Source of the DNA: Phlyctochytrium arcticum
Taxonomy: Eukaryota; Chytridiomycota; Chytridiomycetes; Chytridiales; Chytridiaceae
NCBI GenBank assembly: GCA_025602905.1
Contig: JAHLKI010000013.1
Location: 1 to 64,000 of the forward strand
DNA length: 64,000 bases
Direction of reading: 5' to 3'
In this document: positions 25,853 through 36,796 of the stretch, in pieces
Layout: each line of letters begins with the position of its first letter
Numbering within the stretch: the first letter of the stretch is position 1
Position numbers and translations under genes: made by a program
Notes under the pieces: generated by a model
The model's database searches: none
Seen by the model: the letters and a program-made list of their open reading frames with translations, nothing else
What the model was told of the DNA's origin: nothing

Positions 25853-26864
25853 TTAGGTGGATGGAACGGTACGGGATGCAAATGAAGACAAGACAGGAAC
25901 GTCAACAAAACTATTACAAGGCGACATGGGTATAGGGGAAGCAGGCAGTGGGCCGTCTGCACTGACTGCAATCCGAGGTATATGGGTAGCCGAATAGCTT
26001 CGTTCTTGAGGTAAGGATGATGTTGGTAGGGATGCGGTCAAGGAGGATGTGGGTTCTTTGGGGACCTTGCTAAAGTCGCGGTAAAAGACGCATCGGCCCG
26101 ACTTGCGCGCTTGGCCGGTTGACTCGCAAAAGGTTTTGCAGTATTCAAAGGGAGGGCTGTAGAGATGGAGGGAAATGGCGGGACGAGTTTCGGAAGGGTT
26201 GGAGATGCGGTGCAAGCCAATTTTGTCTGTTTGGAGGAGAGGATGTGTTAGGGAAGCTGTCAACGAAGAGAGGAGAACAACGTGCAAAAGCGCCCTTACC
26301 ATGAATGTAGGCGACATTGTTGGTCTTGAGTCGTGTTTCTTTTTTGACTTCAATGGAGGATGTCGACGAGTCATCATCAGCGTGGGCGCCGCCATGTTCT
26401 TGATTGCCACCAGTTGCAGACTTTGGCCACTCGTACTGTGTTTCCTGAAGCTCTCCATCGAGAATCTTCATGAGACAGTGGGCACCGGCATGATCATGGA
26501 TGGGGGACGCCTTTCCCTGCGACCAGCACAGGATCATGAGGTTGAAGATGCCGTTTCCGTCGTCGACCAAGTTGCGGGTATAGGGTTTGGAGGGGTCAAA
26601 CTGGGCAAAGGGGAGGTAGTCGTCAGCGGTGGAGGGGATGTAGGATTCCATAATCTGTTTGATTCGGGGAACGGAAAAGTCTGGGGTGGTGACTTCGGTG
26701 TGAAGCGTGTCAATGAGGGCTGCCATGGAGTGCGGGGTAGGGGGAAGCGGGTTGGTGGGAGCTGCGAGTCGGGAGCCGGCGAGAGACAGTTTGGAGATTC
26801 GGCTGGAGCATGGTGATTTGGGAATGGTTTCGAGGAGAGTAGCGGTGCTGCCTGCCGGCGACAT
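25853..26864 (-). CDS. CDO1: cysteine dioxygenase
   Basis: Two exons (26864-26300 and 26226-25853) give 312 aa. The cupin core is complete: HDHAGAHCLMKILDGELQET holds two of the iron ligands and the Cys of the Cys-Tyr cofactor; a later His lies in IGLHRISNP, and ISLHLYSPPFEYC supplies the Tyr. The enzyme oxidises cysteine to cysteine sulfinate in the cytosol and sets the sulfur and taurine balance. An acidic insert (HADDDSSTSS) interrupts the core. Two extensions of low complexity flank it: about 50 residues in front and about 90 behind. An in-frame upstream ATG at 26969 would add 35 residues but starts next to a poly-G tract, so the inner ATG is preferred. Confidence 0.9.
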
Positions 26865-26941
26865 GTTTTTCTGTGGTTGGTGGTTGAGTTTGTTGGGGTG
26901 TGTGAAAGTGCTGATTCTGTTGTTGGAATTCAAAGTATAGT

Positions 26942-26961
26942 GGGGGGGGGGGGGGGGGGGG
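26942..26961 (+). repeat. 20-nt poly-G tract
   Basis: An uninterrupted run of 20 G on the plus strand lies 77 bp upstream of the cysteine dioxygenase start. It is length-variable by nature and may also be a sequencing-uncertain site. Confidence 0.8.
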
Positions 26962-27009
26962 ATGTCCACGCTTTTATAGGTCCCAGAACTGGCAGGTGAA
27001 AAGCCGGGG

Positions 27010-27076
27010 ATTGTGGGGGAAGCGATTGTGGGGTAATCGGGCGAGTGTGGGGTAAAAGTGTGGGGTAGCCAATCAG
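27010..27076 (+). promoter_or_regulatory. four spaced TGTGGGG elements plus CCAAT box
   Basis: TTGTGGGGGA, TTGTGGGGTA, GTGTGGGGTA and GTGTGGGGTA occur at 27011, 27026, 27045 and 57-58 nt into the block, 13-19 bp apart, directly followed by GCCAATCAG at 27068. They lie upstream of the cysteine dioxygenase gene. A zinc-finger (CCCCAC-binding) activator site is an inference. Confidence 0.5.
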
Positions 27077-28333
27077 AGCGCGTCGGAGCCGGGGCGCGCA
27101 GCAGCTGACGGGCGGCCCAAACAATGCGAGAAATTCCGGGGAACTTTTTTGTTGTGACTTGTCGTGGCGCTCTCTATTATCGTCATTCTTGTTACTTATG
27201 GCGGCATATGGCGACTATCTTGCTTATATTGGTGGGAGAAAGGGCCATAATACATGTACTGTATAGCCAGGGCATGGCCTCTGCTGAATGAGATAGGCTG
27301 CGTGATGTTGGGCCGTGGGGATACGCTGCCTGGCTTTGTTTTGGGCTGTTTGGGCGGCAGGTGAGATGTCAGACTGTTCTTTTTTTTCCGTGTGTTTCAG
27401 AAAGCGATACTCGTATAGCAGAGGTCATGTGTTTCTTTTCCGTCAATCCCAAACAATGAACCATCCTGAACGCATCCATCAGAGAGACCCGATTGTTGAT
27501 CGGTGTGGGGGGAAATGTGGGGTAGTGGCTTAGTCGGGGGCAAGACGTTCAAGCTTCAACTTCAAGGGCATCCACCACAGAACCCACAGAAACAACAAAC
27601 ATCACGATTCACGGGCATAGTATGGGCCATTCCAGGGGCATTCCCCGAGGCCGTTCCCATAAGGTCATGTGAGGCGATTAGGAAGAGTATGGGAGTATTT
27701 CATCAGGCTCTCAGTCTCGGTGTCGGCGGTGTACAGTCTTGATGCGGGATATCCCTGGCTACCGGCTACCCCCGTCCCTAACTGTCCTCATCATCCAGAG
27801 GGAAGGGTATGAGCTGGTGTATGAGACAAACATTGGTATGATTCTGGTAATTCTATAAACTGTACATCGGGGAAGGGCTCTCAGGGAGTGCTCACTGAAG
27901 CAATGAAATGTATGCTAGCATTTGTGTAGGGAAAGTGAACAGGGTCGGGGCCCCAATGTGTCCACCGAGACCTGGGACCACCTGCTATATATAAGCCAGC
28001 ATCTCGCAGAAATTTGCCGTCAGAAGATTGCCGTTCACGTGCCCTGCCTGCCGTCAGCGCAGCCAAAATTTCAAGATCCGTTTTGCGGACAAGCTCCCGA
28101 AATAGCTGCAGACTCCTTGAAATAAACCACGGAATAACCGAACGGTGAGCAAAGTAGCCGTGTCTGTTTGGTTGAACTTTGAAGAGACTAACAAGGTTCA
28201 GTGTCTTAGCTTACTTCAGAGTTATGGTAAATGCCCTGCATTCACCGTCCTCCACAACTCACACTGGCCTCCTCCTCCAAAGTCTCGTTTTTACAAAAAG
28301 AGAATCCCATTATACCGTGTCCCCGTACATAAG
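27077..28333. other. long intergenic region between divergent genes
   Basis: About 1.25 kb between cysteine dioxygenase (minus) and the kinase-like gene (plus). It contains further GTGGGG copies (27505-27525) and no supported gene. An open frame continues upstream of the kinase start without an ATG. Confidence 0.5.
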
Positions 28334-29599
28334 ATGAGACGCCGCCATCATCACTCGTTCGAGTCTGAACCCGTCCTCCTCTCGGGCCTGCGCCAAGCTG
28401 CTATGCAAGTCGTTGCCCAGTCGGAAAAGCGGGCAGCTGAGGGCGTCGAATGGCTCAACAAACTCTGGGCTAGCCAGTGGCCCGCTGCTACCACGCCGGT
28501 CGTCGAGCCGAAACTCCCAGTCAAGAAAGTAATCAAGGCTGCTGCTGTAGAAAAATCGGAAAAGCTGCCCTTGGTGTTGGCCCTCGGCGGCCCCGGCTCG
28601 GGAAAAGGAACCCAATGCACTCAACTGGCCCAAGAATTTGGATTTGCTCACATCTCAACCGGCGAACTGTTGCGCAATGAGGTTGTGAATGGAACAGCAC
28701 TCGGTCGCGAAGTCATTTCCCTGCTTTCCACCGGTCAACTGGTACCGGACGAACTCGTTCTTCGCGTCCTGCAAAAGGCCATTGATGCCCTGCCAAAAAC
28801 TACCCGTGGCGTCCTGGTCGACGGCTTTCCACGCAGCTTACAGCAAGCCAAGTTGTTTGTCCATGTCTTGGGCTCTCCTCATTTGATTCTCTACTTTCAC
28901 TGCCCCGGAACAGTACTGAAGCGAAGACTGACCCACCGCGGCCGTGCCGATGACAAAGATGCAGTGATTGAGAAGCGCATCAAACAACACTATGCAGAGA
29001 CCACATCTGTATTAAACTTTTTCAAGCACCATGCCTCACAAGTGGCAGCGGGAAAAGATGGCTTGAGCATGGCTGATAGTAATACCACCGTCTCCGTTGC
29101 GCAGCCACAGCGTTTTTTTGCCATGCCCATGCGTCGTCAGCAGAACCGTAGCAAACACATTATCCGTATCCCCTCTACACCTCCCCGCGAAGTCGTCTAC
29201 CAATTAGTACGCAACCACTTTCTGCCCGGCGCATCGTTCGATCAAGGCCGTGCCACTGGCCCTCTGGGTAAACTCAAGACCGAGTACCCTTCAATGTCCA
29301 AAGACGCTTCAAAGGCAGCAGGGTCCCTCATGGACACCCTCAAGCGGATGCGAAATGCCATCCAATTGCACCCGTCCACAACCATGAACACACCGCCCAT
29401 CGGCCGGCCCATCCCGATGCACACCCACGCCTCTCCACTGTACCGACCAGTGGTGGTGCCCCGCCCGCGGATGGGCGGCGACAGGCCTCATGCCATCAAC
29501 CCCCGCTATCGTATGGGACAAACCTTGACTACTCCCTTTTACCTTAGCCTACTTCATATGTCCACTATGAAAACATTAATGCGCCGCATGCTCCCCTAG
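28334..29599 (+). CDS. UMP-CMP/adenylate kinase-like protein with C-terminal extension
   Basis: Single exon, 421 aa from the ATG at 28334 (MRRRHHHSF). After about 85 lead residues the kinase domain shows the P-loop GGPGSGKGTQ, the NMP-binding HISTGELLRNE, GQLVPDEL, the VDGFPRS motif, and a short lid RLTHRGRADDKDAVIEKRI. The short lid is typical of UMP-CMP kinases and AK1-like enzymes rather than long-lid adenylate kinases. About 180 C-terminal residues (Pro/Met/His-rich, disordered) have no counterpart in the family. It transfers phosphate from ATP to nucleoside monophosphates; the exact substrate cannot be read from sequence. Confidence 0.85.
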   Translation: MRRRHHHSFESEPVLLSGLRQAAMQVVAQSEKRAAEGVEWLNKLWASQWPAATTPVVEPKLPVKKVIKAAAVEKSEKLPLVLALGGPGSGKGTQCTQLAQEFGFAHISTGELLRNEVVNGTALGREVISLLSTGQLVPDELVLRVLQKAIDALPKTTRGVLVDGFPRSLQQAKLFVHVLGSPHLILYFHCPGTVLKRRLTHRGRADDKDAVIEKRIKQHYAETTSVLNFFKHHASQVAAGKDGLSMADSNTTVSVAQPQRFFAMPMRRQQNRSKHIIRIPSTPPREVVYQLVRNHFLPGASFDQGRATGPLGKLKTEYPSMSKDASKAAGSLMDTLKRMRNAIQLHPSTTMNTPPIGRPIPMHTHASPLYRPVVVPRPRMGGDRPHAINPRYRMGQTLTTPFYLSLLHMSTMKTLMRRMLP

Positions 29600-30010
29600 A
29601 GGAGGGGAAGCAAACTCCCCTACCAAGTTAATACCGTTGTAGTTTTTTTTAATTATATATCCGGCTCTTAAATAAAAACTAAAACTAGACAAGCCAAGAC
29701 TGCTCTAATTTCCGCTGGTACTGCACTGCGGTTACCATCTTATATCTACACTCCAAAAATGAAGTACTAGACGAATCTCATGCCGCACCCCGCAATATTG
29801 CATGGGGGTTTTCCCACTGCGTGGAGGTTTTCCCACAGGTTTGCTATGAATAAATCAATACGCTGCATGCTCTCCGTCGCGAGTGAGGCAGCACCCAAAG
29901 TACCTGACTAGTTGCCCGAAAACTCCCTGAAAATGCACTATTCCCAGGATTGTCGCTGTTGAAATCCACTACCCCCAGGAAGCGAATGACATGCCCTATT
30001 TCTCAAAATC
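29600..30010. other. intergenic region
   Basis: About 410 bp between convergent genes. A short tandem motif GGTTTTCCCAC occurs twice (about 29807 and 29827). No gene seen. Confidence 0.45.
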
Positions 30011-31170
30011 TCAAGTCCCGGGTTGAAGCTCATACACATCGGCCTGTGACTCCAATTTCAGATTTCGTAAAGCCAAATTTGACCCAAAAAACTGCATGAT
30101 CGCCCGCATCTCGTCCTATTTGTGAATGACTGAATGAGCTTTGGGATTCTCAGATAGGGTGGTGGAACATGACATACCGATTTTTGGGGCATAGCGTGCC
30201 CCTTTCCAAGGATTTCGCAAATTGTCACGGTCGCTGACGGAACGAGATCCTTCAGATACGATGCCTAAATGTTCAGAAGCCTCATGAATTTTGACCGATA
30301 TTATGGATAACGCCAGACTATGTGTACCCGCTGCCTCCACTGACTTTGAGTAATCACATCGTCGTTAAGTCCCTGCGTTATCAAAAGTTTGGCGTTCTTG
30401 TTGACAGTTTCCGGTGTTTTAGGATAGAGATCCTGGCTGGGCCATCCACTGATACTAATGGCTCCACCGAGGCCAGATGTGCCAAAGAGCACTTGATCGA
30501 TTGCAGCCATTCCTCCCTGTGAAAAGCCAAACAGGAAGATCCGGTCGGGTGACCAGCCATTGGGGTTACTGGCGGACTCTAGAATAAGCTTTTCCAGAAT
30601 ATCCTTGATGAAGGTTCGTGTCGTGGCAAGTCCTGCTCCCACTGATGCATCGGAATAGGACAAGTCTATCTTGGCATCAGAATGTTGAGCGACAAAAGTT
30701 GGAGTGTGTGACGTGTACCATCTCCATTTGGGGAAAAAGCAGGGACCCATCCAGTTCCATCATGAAACGGGATGGGTGAAGGGCCACGGAGTGCTAGGAT
30801 AGCCGTTTGCGGGAGCTGCATCTTCACCCCAAAGTTTATAAAGTTCTCTGTGAAACATCCCTGGACATCAACGTCTCGACTTGGGTGGCTAACCAGTGGG
30901 AACTAACCCGGTCGATCGCCTTTGAACAGAGAAAGAGATGCACTGTTAAGTTAAAGAAGCAGAAAGGGGATTCAGAGACAATACATACCCAGTCCATGTA
31001 ACAGCACGAGCAGGTTTTCATCAACCCCATCGGCAGCGGGTTTGTAAACAAAGGCGCCTAAAACAGATCGTATTGGTTCAGTTCTGATTCATTTTCTTGA
31101 AGTATAAACAGCCGAATATACCATTTGACCTTGGGGGTGTCTTTCTGTATTTGCCTGAAGTACTTGACAT
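30011..31170 (-). CDS. LYPLAL/lysophospholipase-type carboxylesterase (3' part unresolved)
   Basis: Alpha/beta hydrolase. Exons read as 31170-31122, 31057-30989, a 12-nt microexon 30919-30908, 30847-30719 and 30635 onward: MSSTSGKYRK, then LLVLLHGLGDRPENF, LPQTAILALRGPSPIPF, and the nucleophile elbow LFGFSQGGM. A Ser-Asp-His esterase of this group removes acyl chains from lipids or proteins. The last coding block, EMRAIMQFFGSNLALRN to the stop at 30011, fits the family end. The stretch between about 30350 and 30120 cannot be joined in one frame with consensus introns, so either an unusual intron or a frameshift lies there. I could not find the catalytic His, so activity is uncertain. Confidence 0.6.
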
Positions 31171-31308
31171 ATTTGTTCCTTCCCTGGGGAGGTTCTCCTA
31201 AACTCAAATTTGACAACAATTAGATTCGAACACGTGTGTTGGAGTGTCATTTCGATTATCCGCGTTTTGACCGTTTTGCGACCTAGATCCTTGCAATTTG
31301 ACAAAGCA

Positions 31309-34083
31309 ATGGCGGACGAACGGCTTCAGGCCTGTCTAAAGGCATGGCAGGGTGAGTTCATGCTTGTCTTTATCTTGTTATCCGGGGTGACTGACTTCCC
31401 AGGATCATTATAGCCATCAACCTTACGGCGCTGCAACCTTCACTGGACGCCAAAGGCTTGGAAATCGTAGAGAATCAGAAAGATAGCTTGCAAACTCGAA
31501 AAAAGCTTGCCGAGCAGACTAAAGGTAATCCGGAACATGCATGACTAGGGCTTTATGAAGGTTTCATTTCAACTTTCTCGTTTAGAATTCAAGAAAATCC
31601 CAGACGATGCCAAGATTAAGGAGTTTAAGAACTTGCTGAAAGGTGGCCAGAGATACCACACAATTGCTTGGCGTTCATGTACTCATGAAGATATATAGGA
31701 TACCAGTCTGAGATTGATGCGATAACGCGACGGTCCAAAACAGCGGAAAATGCGTTTCTGGACCTGTACAAGATGTTGGCAGAAGCTCCAGATCCAGCCT
31801 TGTTGTTGAATGCATTCAGCGTGGGTCTTTGTTTCGTTGGCCCCCCACGATCTTGTGTATAGCTCTGATTCAATGCGTAGGCGTACGCTTCTCAAGCAGG
31901 CGAGGTCGCTTCAATGCATCAAAAGAACAAACAACTCTCGGACGAATTGTCACATGCACAGGAGCAGCTTACTATGTTGAAAAAGGATGAAGGGGGTATG
32001 GTGACTCTCAAATCCCGTCTGGCGAGGTATGAGGCGATGGTAGGTGGCTACTCTCACTGCAAACCACTGGAAAGCGACCTAAGACTGAACCCTTGGGTAG
32101 TTGGATGAGATGGTGGAGCAGAAAGTGGCCGAGAAAGAAATCGAAATCAAGCATGCCATGGATGAGAAAATCCGCATTTACAAAGAAACGTTAGACTCTA
32201 GTTTTGTTGTTCCTATCGTTTTTGCCAACATTGACCGCATGTTCATCGAAGCGAGTACTCCCTACAACGGCAAGTTAGCCAGCTGAAGGACCAAGTGACG
32301 AGTCTGCAGACTACACACGAAGTGACCCAAGCGCGACTTGTCGATCATAGTCAAAAATACGGTACGGCCACAATCCGCCAGCATATAATTTCAGCCCTGA
32401 GTAGTAACGGTTTTCTACAGACGAGGAGGTAGCGGCAAAGCTGGGTGAATTGGAAATTGTCATGGTGGACCTGGACCGTGCCAACTTGAAAATAGCACAA
32501 ATCGAACGCGAAAACGTGAGAAATAAAGTTGATTTAGATAATTTCCTCTCATTAACCGCCATGAACCTGCAGAACATTCTTCGGGCCGATCTTGCCGAAT
32601 TTCGGGGCGAGAACGGAGATGGGGCAGAGTGGCAAGAGTACGTGTTGGCGGTGGTCCACGGAAAGTGCACATTTTTAATCCTTGAGTATCAGCCCAGTGG
32701 TGATGGCAAAGCAAATTCAGTCCTTGGAGGTAAGTGTAAGACTGCCGAAAACGATCAGAACAAGACTCTCAACTTTCTCATCTTTAGACAGACCTATCCC
32801 GCGCTTTGGAGAACACAGATCAACAAAAAAATCTTTCTAAAGCGCTTGAATCGGATCTTCAAAAGCGGATATCAGAGATGGAGAGGGATCTCGCTCGAAA
32901 GAACCTGGAATTGGCCCAATACAAAACACAGCTGGTCATGTATGATGACTATGAGGAGATCAAGCGGGAGCTAGAAGTGATCAAGGTGAACTGAAATTTC
33001 ATTTGTTTTTTGCGAGATGGTGCTCATTGGTTATGATAGTCGATTGAGTTTGACGGGTGGGAGTTTAAGGACGCGGAAACCACCGATGGCACCCAAGACT
33101 CTTTAGAAAACGAAGGGAATACACGCAAGACGCTCGAGCAGCTGCTCCTATCGAAAAACAAAAAACTCGAAGCCGAGCTTACTTCTCTGCGACTGGAGCT
33201 TTCTACCAAATCCGCGGATTTAGACAGCGTCTCAGAAGAACTGAAGCAAGTGACATTGGAGGCGGAAGGACATACAAAGTTGATCCGGCGGCTGGAGGAA
33301 GACTTGTCAAAAGTGGAGAGATTTAATGGCCCGTCACGGAGTGCGGCACCGACATCACCACAACGGGATGGCTTGTCGGCTCTTGTGGGCGGGGCTACAC
33401 TTCCTCCAGTTGTGATACCACGGCAAAACACCGACAATAATGAAGGCTCTATTGTACCTATATTAACCAGTCAGAGAGATCGGTACCGACAGCGAAATAT
33501 TGATTTGGAGGAGGTAAGGGCACTTTGGTACAATCAGTCATCAAGTCTCTGGAGCTGATTCATTTTGCAATCTCTTTAGCAATTGCGATCACATGTGGCT
33601 ATGATCGCGGATCTCCGTAGTGAGCTGACGCGTTTGAAGGACGATAATGCCAAGTTATACGAGCGCGTACGTTACGCGCAGACATTCAAACCGGGCGATG
33701 GTGGTGGGGAGGACTCCTACGGGTCCAATCGTCGTGGTCGCGGGGGGCCGTCCCATACCGCTTTGGAGATGACTGGCCAACAGCCGGACATTACCACCCG
33801 CTATCGAGCAGCCTACGAGACATCATTGGATCCATTTGCACAGTTTCACACCTCAGAGAGGGCCCGGCGTGTACGGGATCTGAATCCGGCAGATCGGGCA
33901 GCCTTTGTCTTTACCCGCATGATCCTAAGTCATCGCGGGATGCGATGGGGGTTTGTGTGTTATTGCGTCTTTCTGCATTTGCTGGTTTGGTGGATTACAT
34001 TTGGGGGAACACTGTCAAAAATTGAGCCAGGTCCAGCACCACTATCACCACCAGGCACTGCTTGGAAACCGACGGCAATATAG
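31309..34083 (+). CDS. COY1: CASP/Coy1 golgin
   Basis: Thirteen exons (31309-31351, 31414-31524, 31586-31642, 31699-31820, 31881-32039, 32101-32205, 32256-32361, 32421-32515, 32573-32637, 32693-32729, 32788-32985, 33040-33513, 33580-34083) join in frame to 691 aa. Nearly the whole protein is coiled coil. The CASP landmarks are present: EFKKIPDDAKIKEFKNLLK, GYQSEIDAITRRSKTAENAFL, DEEVAAKLGELEIVMVDLDRAN, YEEIKRELEVIKSIEF, SQRDRYRQRN and FVFTRMILSHRGMR, followed by one transmembrane span (WGFVCYCVFLHLLVWWITFG) about 45 residues from the end. It is a tail-anchored Golgi tether in retrograde intra-Golgi traffic. The exon ending at 32205 uses a donor chosen to keep the frame. Confidence 0.93.
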
Positions 34084-34683
34084 CCTCTCCCATCATTGCC
34101 TCTGTATACTCAATTTTGTGATTACTTTACCTTTTATTCTCATATACCTCGCGACTCACGTACAGCTGTTACCATATTACGAGACAGCCCCTTTCGGTCA
34201 GCGTACCGCTTCACCGCATGATCGTCTAAGCCTCGAAAAACCCGTGGGCCAGTTCCCCAGGCTTACCCACTATAGAAAGTCCACCGTTGTTCACAGTCTG
34301 AAACTTACAAATCCCAATCCGAGCCCAAAGCAGTTGGTCCAAGACCTCATGATGGACGGCTCAGGAAAATAAAACCAGATCTGATTGTCTCAAATCCATT
34401 TCCGCCGAAAGCGCCCGTCCCAAGAGATTCCCAAGATAACTTACTTCAAATTCCGTCGATACTACTAGCGGTCCAAAGTGATTTCTTGAACTTCAACTGG
34501 TGATGTCGAAAAATGTTGAGGGGGCAATTTGACAATTTGAACGGTAAATAGGATCCCTATAGGAGGTCACATATATTTATAGGAGAGTGTCTACAATCAC
34601 TGGGTCTCGCGACGCTCGACGCTCATGGTCCTCTCCGGCCCAACAAATAGGGCACCTATGAATCACCGACTAAACTAAACAAA
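34084..34683. other. flank downstream of Fanzor, no coding signal
   Basis: 600 bp between CASP and the Fanzor stop codon. It has no protein-like frame. Because guide RNAs of TnpB/Fanzor elements usually overlap or follow the 3' end of the nuclease gene and run to the element end, roughly 34500-34700 is where one could lie; this is an inference. Element ends (terminal repeats) were not found by eye. Confidence 0.35.
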
Positions 34684-35914
34684 CTAAACTACTTCCAGGA
34701 TGACCTCGCCCTTCACAATGGACCGAAGCATCACGTTCAACGCCCCGACACAGTCCCTTTTCCCTTCAAAATTGCACTGCAAACATCGGTACACCTTCGC
34801 GGATCCAATCTTGTGATGCACAAAGGGGCAAAACGGGCATTGCTTTGTCGTGTACTCCTCAGTGGTGATAACGGCGTCCTTCCTGCCGTCAGGATCCGCC
34901 TGAGCCTTTGATAGGAGCCGTTGTCGAAACTGGAAGTGCGAGAGACTGTTCATCGCCTTCCGGGTGACCTTGGCAAGGACTACGCCCGACGTTTCCGGTA
35001 CATTGATTCCTTCGGCTTCGCGCAACGCCGGGAGCTTCAAGTTTGCTCTCCTCTTCCTAACCATCTTGGACGTCATAAACTCGGGAAGGATGATTGTGTC
35101 GTAGTTGGTCACCAGGAAGTTTGCGAAGGCGTTGTGCGCTTGGCGAACGGTGGAGGTGATCTTGTCGTATGTCCGTTTGACCTTCTCTCTGCAACTTGTT
35201 CGAAAGCGATCCCTCGTTCTCCTTTTCTTCCCTGCCCCTTTCTTCATTGCCTCTTTGCATTTCGCCGCGCACCCCTCCTTTCCCTTCTCCGGACCGACAC
35301 CCTGTCAGTTTTGGGATTTTGATTTATCCCCATGCTCTGCTGCTGCTGCAGCGAAGCTATCCTCTTGTGCAACAGTTCAAGTTTCGGAACAAGATCGGGG
35401 TATACGTCACGGCGGTGAAGATCGAAGGTGGTCCAGGGGGATCGTACGCCCGGGTCCATTGAACAGCAGTTGCCGAAAGACGAAGGGTCTCGAAAAAGCT
35501 TTCCGGTCCTTTTCAACCACTGCTGAGCCTTCCTCGCTTCTGGGCAGTCTAACGCCGCAATTGTTTCCCGCGCGTCCTCACGGAAAGGCGCACCTTCATC
35601 CATGGTGTCGTAGCAGAATATGATGCAGAACCTTTTCTGCATCGTGTCGTAGCGGATGGTGAAACCCTTTCCATCACCCGCCGCCCCTTTCCTCTTTGCC
35701 CCACATTGCAGGTGGTTACCCCACATGCTGGTCGGTGTGTACGTCTTCTTTCCGCCAGCATGGTCTACTTTCTCCGACAGGAAACGAATCAACCTGTCCC
35801 TGATGTACACACCTCGATCGTCGGCGGCATTAAACGCGTGGTGCTTGGGGTAAAGTGCTAAGTTTCCGGATTTCCGGTCCACGCTCAAAGCACCAGCGCC
35901 AAACTTGAGGGTCT
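34684..35914 (-). CDS. Fanzor (eukaryotic TnpB-like RNA-guided nuclease), frameshifted or ATGA-overlapped
   Basis: Two frames, 35914-35244 and 35247-34684, together cover a Fanzor. The first has KTLKFGAGALSVDRKSG, SMWGNHLQCGAKRKGAAG and RuvC-I as SMDPGVRSPWTTFD (catalytic Asp). The second has NYDTIILPEFMTSKMV, RKAMNSLSHFQFRQRL, the catalytic-type Glu in TTEEYTTKQC, a zinc ribbon (CPFC...CLQC) and RuvC-III KRDCVGALNVMLR with Asp. The two frames overlap by 4 nt (ATGA), so either one base was lost or gained or two pieces are made. No clean ATG is present at the 5' end; the frame runs out of the Merlin sequence. Fanzors cleave DNA guided by an RNA made from their element. Start position approximate. 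Confidence 0.85.
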
Positions 35915-36754
35915 TGAACCTCCTTCCTTCCTCACGCCTCCGAAGCTCGTAGTCAAGGTTTTGGTATCACGCTTGACAACGGGGACAAAGAACATCTTGT
36001 GACTGCCCCTTTCGATACCGCCGACGATCCACTGGCCCTTAACAATCTTGCCGCGATTGTACTTGCGCTTTCCAAACATCGACTCGTCTATTTCAACCAC
36101 CTTCCCAGGTCCCCCCAATATTCCATCGTTGTTGAATAGCTCAATATAGTCGCAGCAGACGTTGCGACAAAGGTTGTACCATTCTACAACCGTGTTGCTG
36201 CTTCCAATACTGCCCTGGTGACCGGCTTCGTGTTGCAGCGCCTTCTGACACCATTTCCAGAGGAGGGTGAGGAGTTGTTGGAGGTCAAGCCGACTCTCCT
36301 CAAACATCGAATCGTAGCGGATACTTTTGGCCGCTCGGCACCCGTTGCACTGCCAGCGATACCCGTCAACCTTCGAATTGTCCCTGACCTTCCTCATGTC
36401 TATTTTGCATTTCTTGCAAATGGCGACGCGGTGAAGAAGATGGAAGTCGTAGCAGAGTTGGACGCACTGCTCGATCGTCTCTGTTGCCCGATAGAATTCG
36501 CGTTCGTTTGTGATAGTAATGGTCATGATTGTCGGGTTGAATGTTGTTCGAAATGCTGCCTTCAAAGCGTCGGACAGTCGGACATGGCCGATCTGAGGGG
36601 GCTTAGAAGTCATTACGCGCTTTTGGTGACAATTACATCCTTTTTTGGAAAAATTTATAACCCACTTATACCTGCCCCTTATTCTGCGGAGCTCCCTGTC
36701 ATTAATGGACGTGTTTTCCTTTTTAAACTTGTCCCTGCATTTGATTCTGCACAT
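35885..36754 (-). pseudogene. Merlin (IS1016/IS1595-like) DNA transposase, truncated
   Basis: Reading 36754 to 35885: a zinc ribbon (CKKC...WQCNGC) is followed by RYDSMFEESRLDLQQLL, WKWCQKA and the first part of the DDE domain, VVEIDESMFGKRKYNRG, KGQWIVGGIERGSHKMF and VPVVKRDTKTL. This is the eukaryotic Merlin / bacterial IS1016-IS1595 signature. The rest of the domain, with the second Asp and the third catalytic residue, is absent: sequence identity to Merlin stops at KRDTKTL and Fanzor sequence begins within about 60 nt on the same strand. The start codon is uncertain. The copy cannot encode an active transposase on its own. Confidence 0.85.
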
Positions 36755-36796
36755 CTAGCACCAATGCCAATATTTCATTCAAAGCGCCCTGCTAAA

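Noticed and set aside
26175..26816. 213-codon open frame opposite cysteine dioxygenase
   Set aside because: The minus strand encodes a complete cupin enzyme here; the Gly/Val-rich plus-strand frame is its shadow.
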